This document shows, in pieces, positions 50,257-59,666 of a stretch of 64,000 nt of DNA (position 1 is the first letter of the stretch; every line of letters starts with the position of its first letter). The notes beneath the pieces were generated by a model. The model ran no database searches. It saw nothing but the letters and a program-made list of their open reading frames with translations, and was not told the DNA's origin. The translations under genes were made by a program, and so were the position numbers. This stretch comes from Kluyvera genomosp. 1 (lineage in GTDB: Bacteria; Pseudomonadota; Gammaproteobacteria; Enterobacterales; Enterobacteriaceae), in NCBI RefSeq assembly GCF_001266615.1, contig NZ_LGHZ01000014.1, forward strand, positions 62,001-126,000, given 5' to 3'.

Positions 50257-51756
50257 TCAGTAGCGCACGCACACCGACTTAGTTTCACACCAATCATTGA
50301 GCCAGTCTGGCCCGAAATCACGCCCGGTGCCGGACTGTTTCATGCCACCGAACGGCAGGTTAGCATCAATCAGCGTATGGCTGTTCACCCACACAGTGCC
50401 GGCCTGCAGGCGGTCGGTGTAGTTCAGCGCCTGAGTCAGGTCACGGGTCCAGACGCTTGCTGTCAGGCCAAAATCACTGTCGTTGGCAAGGCGCAGCGCC
50501 TCTTCTCCGTCCGCCACCCGAATCAGGTTGACGACCGGGCCAAACACCTCTTCACGGGTCAGACGCAGATTCGCGTCCGGGTTAATCACAAGCGTTGGTG
50601 GAACGTAATATCCCTGCGCATCCGGGCCAACGTTGCCGCTGATAAGCTCGGCTTTCTGCTGACGAGCTTCATCGAGATAGGCCGCGACTTTAGCGCAGTG
50701 GGCTTTGGATACTACCGGGTTAATCTGAGTGGTTTCCAGCATGCCTGGCCCCACCGACATCGATTTCACCGCCTGTTCAAAGCCGCTGACCAGGTTGTCA
50801 AAGATTGGCGCTTCGATGTAGATACGCGAACTGGCGGCGCACACCTGCCCCTGATTCAGGAAACTGCCGGTCATCAGACCTTCGATGACCCACTGCGGGT
50901 CGGCGTCTTTCAGCACGATGGCCGGATTTTTACCGCCCAGCTCCAGCGTCACGCGGGTCAGGCGATCGGCGGCCACGCGGGCAATTTGTTTACCCGTGGC
51001 GGTAGAACCCGTAAAGCTAACTTTCGCGACATGTGGATGCGAGGTTAACGCCGCGCCGCACTCGGCACCGCTGCCGGTGACCACGTTAAAGATCCCATCC
51101 GGGATCCCCGCTTCAGTCGCCAGTTCGGCCACGCGCAGCAGGGTCAACGGGGTGGTTTCCGACGGTTTAATAACGATTGAGCACCCTGCTGCCAGCGCAG
51201 GCATCACTTTCCACATGCCGATCATTAGCGGGAAGTTCCACGGCACGATACCGGCAACCACACCTACCGGTTCTTTTTTTGTCCACGCCTGATAGCGCGC
51301 CCCCTGCGGGAACGGAATAGACACATCCAGCGTACGGCCGCTGATCTTGGTGGTCAGTCCGGCGGTGTAGCGCATCCAGTTCAGGGTGCAGCCCACTTCA
51401 AACGCGCGGGAGATATTGATCGATTTACCCTGCTCCAGCGTCTCCAGCTGCGCCAGCTCTTCACCGTGTTGCTCAACCAAATCCGCAAAGCGCAACAGCA
51501 CGCGTTCGCGGTCAGCCGGCGTACGCCCGGCCCAGCTGCGGGAAACAAAGGCGCGCCAGGCGGACATCACCGCCCGGTCCACATCACCGGCATTGGCATC
51601 TGCCGTGCTGGCAATCGCCTGCCCGGTGGCCGGGTTCCAGACGGTGAGACGTTTTTCGCTTTCGGCGGCCTTCTGCGCGCCGTCAATGTAGAGCCCATGC
51701 TGGCGGTCTAAAAATTGCTGCACGCTGGCGAGCAGCGTGACCTGTTGTGCGGACAT
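50257..51756 (-). CDS. feaB: Phenylacetaldehyde dehydrogenase
   Basis: Oxidises phenylacetaldehyde, the TynA product, to phenylacetate, the input of the Paa pathway. 499 residues, as in E. coli FeaB, and near-identical by eye. Aldehyde dehydrogenase features: VPWNFP with N174, catalytic E272 in LELGGK, catalytic C306 in NQGQVCAAS. It diverges from feaR with two FeaR-type half-sites between. In E. coli tynA is the adjacent convergent gene; here it is 36 kb away. Confidence 0.96.
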   Translation of the reverse strand: MSAQQVTLLASVQQFLDRQHGLYIDGAQKAAESEKRLTVWNPATGQAIASTADANAGDVDRAVMSAWRAFVSRSWAGRTPADRERVLLRFADLVEQHGEELAQLETLEQGKSINISRAFEVGCTLNWMRYTAGLTTKISGRTLDVSIPFPQGARYQAWTKKEPVGVVAGIVPWNFPLMIGMWKVMPALAAGCSIVIKPSETTPLTLLRVAELATEAGIPDGIFNVVTGSGAECGAALTSHPHVAKVSFTGSTATGKQIARVAADRLTRVTLELGGKNPAIVLKDADPQWVIEGLMTGSFLNQGQVCAASSRIYIEAPIFDNLVSGFEQAVKSMSVGPGMLETTQINPVVSKAHCAKVAAYLDEARQQKAELISGNVGPDAQGYYVPPTLVINPDANLRLTREEVFGPVVNLIRVADGEEALRLANDSDFGLTASVWTRDLTQALNYTDRLQAGTVWVNSHTLIDANLPFGGMKQSGTGRDFGPDWLNDWCETKSVCVRY

Positions 51757-51816
51757 ATCGTCTCCTTATTCTTCGCGGGTAGTCATTTCAGTCTACGGCG
51801 CGTCGTGGAATGCCGC

Positions 51817-51853
51817 TTTTGTCTCTGTGACATTCGCTGTTGCCGCTGTGACA
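51817..51853 (-). promoter_or_regulatory. Candidate FeaR operator of feaB
   Basis: On the plus strand TTT (51817-51819), 8 bases, then TGACA (51828-51832); read on the feaB strand this has the FeaR form apart from using the complement of TGACA, so the match is to the reverse-order motif. A second TGACA starts at 51849, exactly 21 bases away, the same spacing as in front of tynA. The site lies 60-100 bases upstream of the feaB ATG. Confidence 0.5.
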
Positions 51854-51989
51854 GACACCGCAAATCGGCAGATTGCGCTGTCAGAAATGTGTGGCAGGTA
51901 ATAGTTCTTTCATATATTCCCGCCGCCGCCCTTGTTTACGGCAACATTAATGCAACAATAACCACACATTTTCATTGTAGAGATGGCTT

Positions 51990-52898
51990 ATGGCAGCGGT
52001 AGACAGCGGCGAGACGTACCACAACTGGCTGGCGAAGATTAATCAGGTCTGCGGGCATTTCGCGGCCCGTCCGCTGGAGGGGGATTTCCATGGTGAAATC
52101 GATACCAGCTACGCAGGTAGCCTGAAGCTCAGCACGGTGACCTCTCGTAACGTCAACCTCTATCGCACACGCCAGGAAATTCGTGGCGGCAATGACGCCT
52201 GGTTTTATACCGTTTTCCAACTCTCCGGCGAAGCCAGCATTGAGCAAGAAGACCGTCAGGTGAGTCTACAAGCGGGCGATATGACGCTGATTGATGCCGC
52301 CCGCCCCTGCTCCATTGTCTGGCAGCAAACCTCTCGTCAGGTGTCATTGTTATTACCTCGGCAGACCCTGGAAAATCAGCTGCGCGGCAGCGGAATAAGT
52401 GTCGCCACGCGGCTGGATAAATCGCTGCCGATGGTTCAGCTTAGCCAGCGTCTGCTGCACGAAAGCATGAGCAGCCCGATGCTGTCAGCCAGCGAAAGCG
52501 AAGCGGCACTGGATGCAATTGTCTGTCTGCTGCGCCCGATGCTGCACCGCCAGGAAGTTCAGCCGTCGCGTCGGGAAAAGCAGTTTTCGCGGATTATGGC
52601 GCTGATTGATGATGCCATTCAGGAAGAACATCTGCGCCCGGAGTGGCTGGCGGATGAGACGGGAATGTCGGTGAGAAGTTTGTACCGGCTGTTTGCCGAT
52701 AAAGGTTTGGTGGTGGCGCAGTACATCAAAAATCGCCGTCTGGATCTGTGCGCCCAGGCGCTACAGAGCGCGCACGACGATGAAAAACTGGCGGGCATCG
52801 GTTATCGCTGGGGATTCAGCGACCACAGCCACTTCTCTACCGCCTTCAAGCAGCGGTTCGGCATATCGCCGGGCGAGTATCGCAAGCGCGGTCGCTAA
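51990..52898 (+). CDS. feaR: AraC-family activator FeaR
   Basis: Activates tynA and feaB in response to aromatic amines or their aldehydes. 302 residues, one more than E. coli FeaR. The N-terminal ligand-binding half has DAWFYTVFQLSGEASIEQEDRQV; the C-terminal double helix-turn-helix runs from about 205 (LADETGMSVRSLYRLFADKGL) to the end (WGFSDHSHFSTAFKQRFGISPGEYR). It diverges from feaB. Confidence 0.95.
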   Translation: MAAVDSGETYHNWLAKINQVCGHFAARPLEGDFHGEIDTSYAGSLKLSTVTSRNVNLYRTRQEIRGGNDAWFYTVFQLSGEASIEQEDRQVSLQAGDMTLIDAARPCSIVWQQTSRQVSLLLPRQTLENQLRGSGISVATRLDKSLPMVQLSQRLLHESMSSPMLSASESEAALDAIVCLLRPMLHRQEVQPSRREKQFSRIMALIDDAIQEEHLRPEWLADETGMSVRSLYRLFADKGLVVAQYIKNRRLDLCAQALQSAHDDEKLAGIGYRWGFSDHSHFSTAFKQRFGISPGEYRKRGR

Positions 52899-52910
52899 AA
52901 CGTAGCGTTA

Positions 52911-53132
52911 TCAGTTATCTTTGATCAGCTGCGCGACGTCGCTGCTGTTAATTTCACGCGTATTGCCATCCTGATCGACGTAACGGGTCATCCCGGTCTC
53001 TTTATCCAGCTGCGGTTTGCCTGCGGTGACAATCGTCTGGCCACTTTTGGTTGTCATGACGTAGTTGCTGGTACAGCCCACCAGCGCCAGTAACATGGCT
53101 CCCGTCCCAATCATGTATAAAGACTTTTTCAT
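52911..53132 (-). CDS. Small YgdI/YgdR-like lipoprotein
   Basis: 73 residues from MKKSLYMIGTGAML at 53132; the frame opens eight codons earlier. Lipobox LALVGC with Cys20 as lipidated residue. The mature part (YVMTTKSGQTIVTAGKPQLDKETGMTRYVDQDGN) matches the YgdI/YgdR SH3-like lipoprotein family (DUF903). It ends 12 bases after the convergent feaR. Exact orthologue not assigned. Confidence 0.88.
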   Translation of the reverse strand: MKKSLYMIGTGAMLLALVGCTSNYVMTTKSGQTIVTAGKPQLDKETGMTRYVDQDGNTREINSSDVAQLIKDN

Positions 53133-53244
53133 GCTATCTCCGTTTATCGCCCACACTTTATGTATGGTTTAACTGAATGTATTGTATGCCCAATCACGAG
53201 AAATGAGATAGACGTGGGATGTAACAGAAGATAAATCCGGGGGT

Positions 53245-53271
53245 TCAGGGAGACGCTATGCGCCTCCCTGA
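53245..53271. terminator. Hairpin after yncE
   Basis: TCAGGGAG (53245-53252) pairs with CTCCCTGA (53264-53271). It lies just beyond the yncE stop. No T run follows on the yncE strand. Confidence 0.6.
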
Positions 53272-53280
53272 CAGGGCGAA

Positions 53281-54345
53281 TTACAGCGCGATGCGAATCA
53301 CGTCGTCAGGCGCAGTGGCCTCTTTTTGACGGGTTGATTCCTGCTTCACGCTGACATACAGCGTTTTGCCATCCGCGGAAAGCGCCAGGCTGTTCGGGAA
53401 GGTTGGCGTCTGAATAGTTTTCGTCACTTTATAGGTTTTGGCATCGATGACCGTCACGGTGCCCGCTTTACGCTGAGTCACATAGACTTCGTCACGTGCT
53501 GGGTTAAACAGCACTGCCAGCCCTTCTTTGGTGTCTATCTTCGCCAGTACTTTACCGTCTTTCAGGTTAACGGCCAGTACTTCCGGCTGTTTGGAGTCGG
53601 TAATGAACGCGCGCTGGCCATCTTTGTCCAGACTGATGTTCATATAGAAATGTTCTTTACCGTCGTCCTGCAGCTTCTGGCGGGTAAGAATTTTGTTGGT
53701 TGCCGTGTCGATGGTGATCAGTTCGCCATCGGCGTTAGTCACGTACAGGCGTTGTTTTTCAGCGTCAACCGCAAGGCCGGTTCCGAAGCTGCCGGTGCCT
53801 TCAATGGTGGTTTTCAGCGCAATTTTGTCGCCATCAACCACCCACACCACGCTGCCTTCTTTACCGATACCGGTGATGTATACCGTGTTAGTCTTCTCAT
53901 CAACCGCCAGCTGGCGCGGTTGCAGCGGCTTCACGGTCTCACTGCGCTGACGGGTTTCCAGCACCAGGCGTCCTTTGACATCGCTGGTCTTCGCATCGAT
54001 GGCGGTCACTGAACCGTTGGTGGTGTTACCAAACCACAGGGTCTGGGTTTTCCCATTGATGGTTGCGCCGAACGGCTTGAGATCGTTATGAATAGCCTGG
54101 GTCACTTCCAGCGTCACTGGGTCAAGGCGATAGACCACGCCACCTTTATCGGTTTTACGACTCTGTGAGGTGGCCAGCCACAGCGCATTTTCCTGCTGGC
54201 TGTAGGCCATTTCATATGCCCCTTTACCGACCGCTTTACGCAGCATTTCGTCTGCGGCATGCGCGCTAAAGCTCCCCGCCAGCAGAAAGGCACTCAACAA
54301 CAGAGAACGGCGCAGGCGCGGTGCGGACAATTGACGTAATGACAT
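53281..54345 (-). CDS. yncE: Periplasmic seven-bladed beta-propeller protein YncE
   Basis: 354 residues, one more than E. coli YncE. Signal peptide about 1-30 (ending SAHA), then repeated propeller strands of the YVTN kind (YVTNADGELITIDTATNKIL, YVTQRKAGTVTVIDAKTYKV). E. coli YncE is iron-repressed through Fur and binds DNA in vitro; its physiological job is unclear. It diverges from pqqU, with a Fur-like site in the shared promoter region. Confidence 0.95.
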   Translation of the reverse strand: MSLRQLSAPRLRRSLLLSAFLLAGSFSAHAADEMLRKAVGKGAYEMAYSQQENALWLATSQSRKTDKGGVVYRLDPVTLEVTQAIHNDLKPFGATINGKTQTLWFGNTTNGSVTAIDAKTSDVKGRLVLETRQRSETVKPLQPRQLAVDEKTNTVYITGIGKEGSVVWVVDGDKIALKTTIEGTGSFGTGLAVDAEKQRLYVTNADGELITIDTATNKILTRQKLQDDGKEHFYMNISLDKDGQRAFITDSKQPEVLAVNLKDGKVLAKIDTKEGLAVLFNPARDEVYVTQRKAGTVTVIDAKTYKVTKTIQTPTFPNSLALSADGKTLYVSVKQESTRQKEATAPDDVIRIAL

Positions 54346-54427
54346 GACGACTCCCTTTGATGAACTATTTTTTTACGCTTCACATCGCTTCAGGCTTCGC
54401 GGCGTCGTTGCACCGCGTTTTATAGAT

Positions 54428-54446
54428 GCGAATAGTAATCATTAAT
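54428..54446. promoter_or_regulatory. Fur-like box between yncE and pqqU
   Basis: The 19 bases from 54428 match 13 of 19 positions of the Fur consensus, with the core TAATCATTA intact. It lies 80 bases upstream of yncE, in line with the known Fur control of E. coli yncE. Confidence 0.6.
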
Positions 54447-54600
54447 TAATGCAAAGTGGAGCATTTCTTTGTTCTGACAACCAAATAGTTGCCATTCCAT
54501 TACCTGCATTTAACGACTTATGCTGCTAAAGTTTTCAATATATTTACAAAAGTATTACCCTATTCAAGTTGTTCCATTTGGTACATTTTGCGAGTTTTTC

Positions 54601-56712
54601 ATGAAAATCATTACTGTTCGCGCAGCAGCGCTGCCTGCGCTGCTGTTGCCGCTTGTTTTTTCGCCATTATCATGGGCCAATGACGAACAAACATTAATTG
54701 TCACCGCCGCGCCGCAGACCGTTTCCGAACTGGATACCCCTGCCGCCGTCAGCGTGGTCAATGGCGATGAGATGCATCACGCCGCTCCGCGCGTCAATCT
54801 TTCCGAATCGCTAGGCGCGGTACCCGGGTTACAAATCCAGAACCGACAGAACTACGCCCAGGATCTGCAGTTGTCGATCCGCGGATTTGGTGCTCGATCC
54901 ACCTTCGGCGTGCGCGGTATTCGGATGTATGTTGACGGGATCCCAGCCACCATGCCCGACGGCCAGGGGCAAACCTCCAACATTGATATCGGCAGCGTTG
55001 AAAGCATTGATGTACTGCGCGGTCCCTTCTCCGCGCTGTACGGTAACTCTTCCGGCGGCGTGGTAAATGTCAAAACCGAGACTGGAAAACAGCCGACGAC
55101 CATTGAAGCCAGCAGCTATTACGGCAGCTTTGGTACATGGCACTACGGGATGAAAGCCAGCGGCGCGGTGGGTGATGGTACGCACGCGGGCGATGTTGAC
55201 TATACGGTCTCAACCAATCGTTTCATCACACGCGGTTATCGTGACCACAGTGCGGCGCGTAAAAATCTTGCCAATGCCAAGCTGGGCGTACGCATCAACG
55301 ATGCCAGCAAACTGACCCTGATGTTCAACAGCGTGGATATTAAAGCCAACGATCCGGGCGGACTTGACTATGGCGAAATGCACCAGAACCCGCATCAATC
55401 CCCACGCGGCGATCAGTACAATACCCGTAAGGACGTAAAGCAGACTCAGGCAGGGCTGCGCTACGAGCGTCAGCTCAGCGAGCAGGATTCACTGAGCGTG
55501 ATGATGTATGCCGGTGAGCGTCAGACAACGCAGTATCAGTCCATCCCGCGCGCACCACAGCTAAATCCGACCCATGCAGGTGGCGTTATCGATCTGGACA
55601 GGCACTACCAGGGTATTGACACCCGCTGGACGCACAGCGGCGAACTGCTGGTACCTGTCACCTTCACCACCGGGCTGGATTATGAAACCATGAGCGAAAA
55701 ACGCCATGGTTACGAAAACTTCGTCATGAATGGCACAACGCCGGAGTACGGAGAAAAAGGCAATCTGCGCCGCAACGAACGTAATTTGATGTGGAACCTT
55801 GACCCGTATCTGCAAAGCCAATGGCAGCTAACCGATAAGCTCAGCCTGGATGCCGGCGTGCGCTACAGCTCGGTGTGGTTTGACTCCAACGATTATTACG
55901 TGACGGCCAAAAACGGTGATGACAGCGGTGATGCCAGCTACCACAAGTGGCTGCCAGCCGGTTCGCTTAAGTACGCGGTGACCGATGCCTGGAACGTCTA
56001 TCTCTCCGCCGGGCGCGGATTTGAGACGCCGACAATCAACGAGCTGTCTTACCGTTCCGGTGATCAGAGTGGGCTAAACTTTGCCCTGCAGCCTTCAACG
56101 AACGAAACCGTCGAGATCGGCAGTAAAACGCGCATTGGTAATGGTCTCATCACCGCCGCACTATTCCAGACCGATACTGACAATGAGATTGTCGTCGACA
56201 GCAGCAGCGGCGGACGCACCAGCTATAAAAACGCCGGCAAGACCCGTCGCCAGGGTATGGAACTCTCGCTCGATCAGCAGTTCGCGGAAAACTGGCGTGC
56301 GAAGGCCGCCTGGACCTGGCTTGATGCCACCTATCGTACCGACGTCTGCGGCGATGGTAGCTGCAATGGCAACCGTATCCCAGGCATCGCCCGCAATATG
56401 GGCTTTGCTTCACTGGGCTATGAACCAGAAAGCGGCTGGTACGCCGGTGCTGATGTCCGTTACATGAGCAACATAATGGCCAACGACGAAAACACCGCTC
56501 GCGCGCCATCATGGACAATTGTCGGCCTGAACACCGGTTATAAATTCGATATTGGCAACTGGAGCATGGACGTATTTGGCCGCGTCGATAACCTGTTTGA
56601 CCGTTCGTACGCCGGGTCCGTTATCGTCAATGAATCTAACGGGCGCTACTACGAACCAGCACCGGGTCGTAACTACGGCGTGGGTCTTAACGTCGCCTGG
56701 CGTTTTGAATAA
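54601..56712 (+). CDS. pqqU: TonB-dependent PQQ receptor PqqU (YncD)
   Basis: Outer-membrane receptor which in E. coli takes up pyrroloquinoline quinone. The start MKIITVRAAALPALLL at 54601 gives 703 residues against 700 in E. coli; an ATG 27 codons upstream would destroy the signal peptide. Signal peptide about 1-26, TonB box near EQTLIVTAAP, plug (LSESLGAVPGLQIQNRQNYAQDLQLSIRG by position about 68-96), barrel ending GLNVAWRFE. PQQ synthesis genes are not in the window, consistent with scavenging. Confidence 0.95.
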   Translation: MKIITVRAAALPALLLPLVFSPLSWANDEQTLIVTAAPQTVSELDTPAAVSVVNGDEMHHAAPRVNLSESLGAVPGLQIQNRQNYAQDLQLSIRGFGARSTFGVRGIRMYVDGIPATMPDGQGQTSNIDIGSVESIDVLRGPFSALYGNSSGGVVNVKTETGKQPTTIEASSYYGSFGTWHYGMKASGAVGDGTHAGDVDYTVSTNRFITRGYRDHSAARKNLANAKLGVRINDASKLTLMFNSVDIKANDPGGLDYGEMHQNPHQSPRGDQYNTRKDVKQTQAGLRYERQLSEQDSLSVMMYAGERQTTQYQSIPRAPQLNPTHAGGVIDLDRHYQGIDTRWTHSGELLVPVTFTTGLDYETMSEKRHGYENFVMNGTTPEYGEKGNLRRNERNLMWNLDPYLQSQWQLTDKLSLDAGVRYSSVWFDSNDYYVTAKNGDDSGDASYHKWLPAGSLKYAVTDAWNVYLSAGRGFETPTINELSYRSGDQSGLNFALQPSTNETVEIGSKTRIGNGLITAALFQTDTDNEIVVDSSSGGRTSYKNAGKTRRQGMELSLDQQFAENWRAKAAWTWLDATYRTDVCGDGSCNGNRIPGIARNMGFASLGYEPESGWYAGADVRYMSNIMANDENTARAPSWTIVGLNTGYKFDIGNWSMDVFGRVDNLFDRSYAGSVIVNESNGRYYEPAPGRNYGVGLNVAWRFE

Positions 56713-56720
56713 ATCTGCTA

Positions 56721-56751
56721 ACGTTTCCGGGGAAACCCGGAAACGTATTTT
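56721..56751 (+). terminator. pqqU terminator
   Basis: A perfect 11-bp stem (56721-56731 with 56736-56746) with a GAAA tetraloop is followed by ATTTTT. It starts 8 bases after the pqqU stop and also lies beyond the convergent GntR-family gene, so it may serve both. Confidence 0.9.
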
Positions 56752-56762
56752 TGATAACCGGA

Positions 56763-57422
56763 TTAATGACGATATTGCTGCTGCAGGAAAGTCGCCGAAT
56801 CATCGATAATCTGGCATATCGCCGTATGACTGGCGGAGGGTTCTTTTTTTTCCAATGCTAATAATAACGGTTGATATATATTTATATGCTGAAACGTTTC
56901 CATCGAGTTTGAATATAAATAATGGAAGCTGGGCCCTGCACGAACCCATAATTGTTCAATCATAGTCATTAATGTTGGCATTTCCGCAGCGGCATAAATT
57001 CGGAAGCGAAATTGATAATTAGCTTGCAGCATTTTTGTGATATCACCTGCGACTTTGGCCTCATGGAATAATGACGATAAGTCATTTAATTCACCTATGT
57101 TTTGAGTGGTTATTTTACTCGTGGCCGTTGCGGTCGCCATCCCTTCCAGATTCTTACGGATCTGACTGATTTCACGATAACCTGAATGGTTTAGTACCGG
57201 TACCATAAATGCCTGAGCCGGGGCAGCCTGAAGCGCCCCTGAAGAAACCAATCGCAGTAATGCTTCTCGAACGGGAGTAATACTTATTCCCTGGTTCGCG
57301 GCTATTTCACGCGTGACCAATCGCTCACCTGGCTTTAAAGCCCCAATGATAAGCGCGTTCTTGATATTATTTTCTACCTGCTGCGTCAAACTGATGCGTT
57401 GCGCCTTTGCAAAATCCAGCAT
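56763..57422 (-). CDS. mcbR: GntR/FadR-family regulator, McbR-like
   Basis: 219 residues. N-terminal winged helix (QVENNIKNALIIGALKPGERLVTREIAANQGISITPVREALLRL) followed by an all-helical FCD ligand domain. It resembles E. coli McbR (YncC), also next to pqqU/yncD, in the DNA-binding part and in IEQLWVRAGPSFHYLY, but the rest is clearly divergent, so orthology is likely rather than certain. McbR affects colanic acid and biofilm in E. coli. Confidence 0.75.
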   Translation of the reverse strand: MLDFAKAQRISLTQQVENNIKNALIIGALKPGERLVTREIAANQGISITPVREALLRLVSSGALQAAPAQAFMVPVLNHSGYREISQIRKNLEGMATATATSKITTQNIGELNDLSSLFHEAKVAGDITKMLQANYQFRFRIYAAAEMPTLMTMIEQLWVRAGPSFHYLYSNSMETFQHINIYQPLLLALEKKEPSASHTAICQIIDDSATFLQQQYRH

Positions 57423-57608
57423 GTTATATTAACTCCACATAATATAGGCCCTAAGCCCTATATTAATTAATAGCTGGCATTCTCTTTTTTGCTCAGGAAA
57501 TACGATATATATTTTAAAATTGTTCCTTTAGTGAAATTTACCGGTAAATATTGTCAGCGAAACGTTTGAGTGCGGCCGACATACTGGCCACCGCACGAAC
57601 AACATGAG

Positions 57609-58181
57609 TTAAAGCGCAGCGTTGAGACGTACCACCAGATAAACACAGGGCTCACCGCTGTCGTTAACAAAGCGACAATCGTTCGGTGGGCCGAGTTCAA
57701 GGCAGTCACCCGCCTGCATGCGATGCGCCGTTGCCCCTTCCATAAACAGCAGCTCGCCTTCCTGCACCCAAATAAGCTGACGCGCCAGAGCATACGCGGA
57801 AGCCGGCATGGGAATGTCACTGCCGGTCGGCAGCTCGATTTGCACCAAATCGATGGGCAGTTCCCCACGCGGTGACACATGGCGGCGCAGATAATGACTT
57901 TGCGGATCGTGCCACACGGGCTGATCGGCAAAACGCAGCAGTTTACCTTCTTGAATTTCTGCACGGGCAATCAGCGTTGACATACTGATGCTAAACGCCC
58001 CGGACAGTTTCGCCAGCAGGGCCGCCGTTGGGCTACTCTCGCCGCGTTCAATTTTGTGGATCATCGCCCGCGACACATTGGCGCGCTCGGCCAGATCGCT
58101 CAGCGACCAGCTGCGTGATTCACGTTCAATGCGAATTCTTGCACCGATCCGCTGATTTAAGTTGTCTTCAATAGTATTCAT
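57609..58181 (-). CDS. XRE-type regulator with C-terminal cupin
   Basis: 190 residues from MNTIEDNLNQRIGARIRIERE at 58181. Helix-turn-helix at about 15-65 (RSWSLSDLAERANVSRAMIHKIERGESSPTAALLAKLSGAF), cupin domain at about 115-185 (QLIWVQEGELLFMEGATAHRMQAGDCLELGPPNDCRFVN). It has the architecture of SutR (YdcN) but a different sequence. It diverges from mnaT across 38 bases and may control mnaT-ydcZ. Confidence 0.88.
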   Translation of the reverse strand: MNTIEDNLNQRIGARIRIERESRSWSLSDLAERANVSRAMIHKIERGESSPTAALLAKLSGAFSISMSTLIARAEIQEGKLLRFADQPVWHDPQSHYLRRHVSPRGELPIDLVQIELPTGSDIPMPASAYALARQLIWVQEGELLFMEGATAHRMQAGDCLELGPPNDCRFVNDSGEPCVYLVVRLNAAL

Positions 58182-58219
58182 GGCGTAATAATATAGTGAA
58201 CAACATACAGGGTGCAACT

Positions 58220-58738
58220 ATGTCTATTCGTTTTGCGACAAAAGAAGACTGCGCCGCGATTGCGGCCATTTATAACCATGCGGTGCTCCATACTGCGGCT
58301 ATCTGGAACGATAAAACCGTTGATACCGACAACCGCATCGCCTGGTTTGAGGCGCGTCAGTTCGGTAACTTCCCGGTGCTGGTGAGTGAAGAAAACGGGA
58401 TTGTCACCGGCTACGCCTCCTATGGCGACTGGCGTAATTTTGACGGTTTCCGCCATACGGTCGAGCACTCGGTGTACGTTCACCCGGATCATCAGGGCAA
58501 AGGGTTGGGCAATATTTTGCTCGGCGCGCTCATTGAAGAAGCCAAACGTCGCGGTAAGCATGTAATGGTGGCCGGTATCGAATCGCAAAACCATGCTTCA
58601 TTACATCTACATGAAAAACATGGGTTTATCACTACCGGGCAAATGCCGCAGGTGGGGACGAAGTTCGGCCGCTGGCTGGACTTAACCTTTATGCAGCTGC
58701 AGCTGGATAACCGTCTGGCGCCGGACAATCAGGCATGA
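58220..58738 (+). CDS. mnaT: L-amino acid N-acetyltransferase MnaT (YncA)
   Basis: GNAT enzyme which in E. coli acetylates L-methionine and related toxic analogues such as methionine sulfoximine and phosphinothricin-like compounds. The start MSIRFATKEDCAAIA at 58220 gives 172 residues as in E. coli. The acetyl-CoA loop is VHPDHQGKGLGNILL. It overlaps ydcZ by 4 bases. Confidence 0.94.
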   Translation: MSIRFATKEDCAAIAAIYNHAVLHTAAIWNDKTVDTDNRIAWFEARQFGNFPVLVSEENGIVTGYASYGDWRNFDGFRHTVEHSVYVHPDHQGKGLGNILLGALIEEAKRRGKHVMVAGIESQNHASLHLHEKHGFITTGQMPQVGTKFGRWLDLTFMQLQLDNRLAPDNQA

Positions 58739-59184
58739 ATCAATCCCTCACGCTAACGTTCCTGATAGCGGCCGGTATTGGCCTGGTTATCCAGAACACG
58801 CTGATGGTGCGCATCACCCAATCCGCCTCGACCATTCTGGTGGCAATGCTACTGAATTCGCTGGTAGGTATCGTTTTGTTTGTCACGATTTTGCTCATTA
58901 AGCATGGTCTGTCTGGCGTCAACGAGCTGGTGTCTACCATTAAGTGGTGGACGCTTATCCCCGGCCTGCTGGGGTCTTTTTTTGTCTTTGCCAGTATCAG
59001 CGGTTATCAGTATGTCGGCGCGGCAACCACCATTGCGGTACTGGTGGCCAGCCAGCTGATTGGTGGGCTGGTGATGGATATCGTGAAAAGTCACGGTATT
59101 CCCTGGCGGGCGCTGGTGGGGCCGGTGTGCGGCGCGGTGATGTTAATTATTGGCGCATGGCTGGTGGCAAGGCGGCAGTTTTGA
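58735..59184 (+). CDS. ydcZ: DMT-type inner-membrane protein YdcZ
   Basis: 149 residues with five hydrophobic helices, matching E. coli YdcZ in length and sequence (DUF606, half-size drug/metabolite transporters). Substrate unknown. Coupled by ATGA overlap to mnaT, so it may export an acetylated product; that is inference. Confidence 0.93.
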   Translation: MNQSLTLTFLIAAGIGLVIQNTLMVRITQSASTILVAMLLNSLVGIVLFVTILLIKHGLSGVNELVSTIKWWTLIPGLLGSFFVFASISGYQYVGAATTIAVLVASQLIGGLVMDIVKSHGIPWRALVGPVCGAVMLIIGAWLVARRQF

Positions 59185-59198
59185 AGCCAAAGCTCCCC

Positions 59199-59666
59199 TC
59201 ACCGTGCTTTAAATAACCGGTTATCAAACTCGAAGGGCAGCACCGTCGCTTTCGCCGCAATAGCTTTAAAGGCGCTATGCTGGGGATTGACCAGAAAATT
59301 GTATTCAATCGGCAGGATGGCGCTCGGCACACCAAGCGCGACAGAGGCCCTTTCGCGGATCCAGTTATCGCCTATCGCCTGCACCGCTTTGGGTGCGGTT
59401 GGCGCATCCCAGCCGCCGGGAAGCGCGTGGGGATCAATCTGTACAATCAGGCTATCCGGCACGTCGATGGTGAGCAACTCAAAGCCGCCAAGGCCAGGAA
59501 ACTCATCCAGATGAACCAGAATCTCAAGGATCGCCAATGACGCCGCGCCGGTGGTATACACCATCGGCGTGCCTTCGCTATTCCAACGCCCATCGTAGTC
59601 GCGCGCGCCGTTGCCGGTCCAGGCTTCGGCAGCAAAGCGTGACTTAGTGAGCCGGTAAAGCCTCAA
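59199..59666 (-). CDS. RES-domain toxin
   Basis: 155 residues. RES toxins degrade cellular NAD. The conserved Arg of LYRL (residue 4), the GARDYDGRWNSEGTPMVYTT segment with GRWN and Tyr, and LAILEILVH with its Ser/Glu follow the family pattern. It overlaps the antitoxin gene by 4 bases and lies downstream of it, the usual order for Xre-RES pairs. Confidence 0.9.
   Translation of the reverse strand: MRLYRLTKSRFAAEAWTGNGARDYDGRWNSEGTPMVYTTGAASLAILEILVHLDEFPGLGGFELLTIDVPDSLIVQIDPHALPGGWDAPTAPKAVQAIGDNWIRERASVALGVPSAILPIEYNFLVNPQHSAFKAIAAKATVLPFEFDNRLFKAR

Noticed and set aside
50203-51048. 281-codon plus-strand frame opposite feaB
   Set aside because: Overlaps the well-supported feaB gene; low-complexity composition with no protein family pattern.
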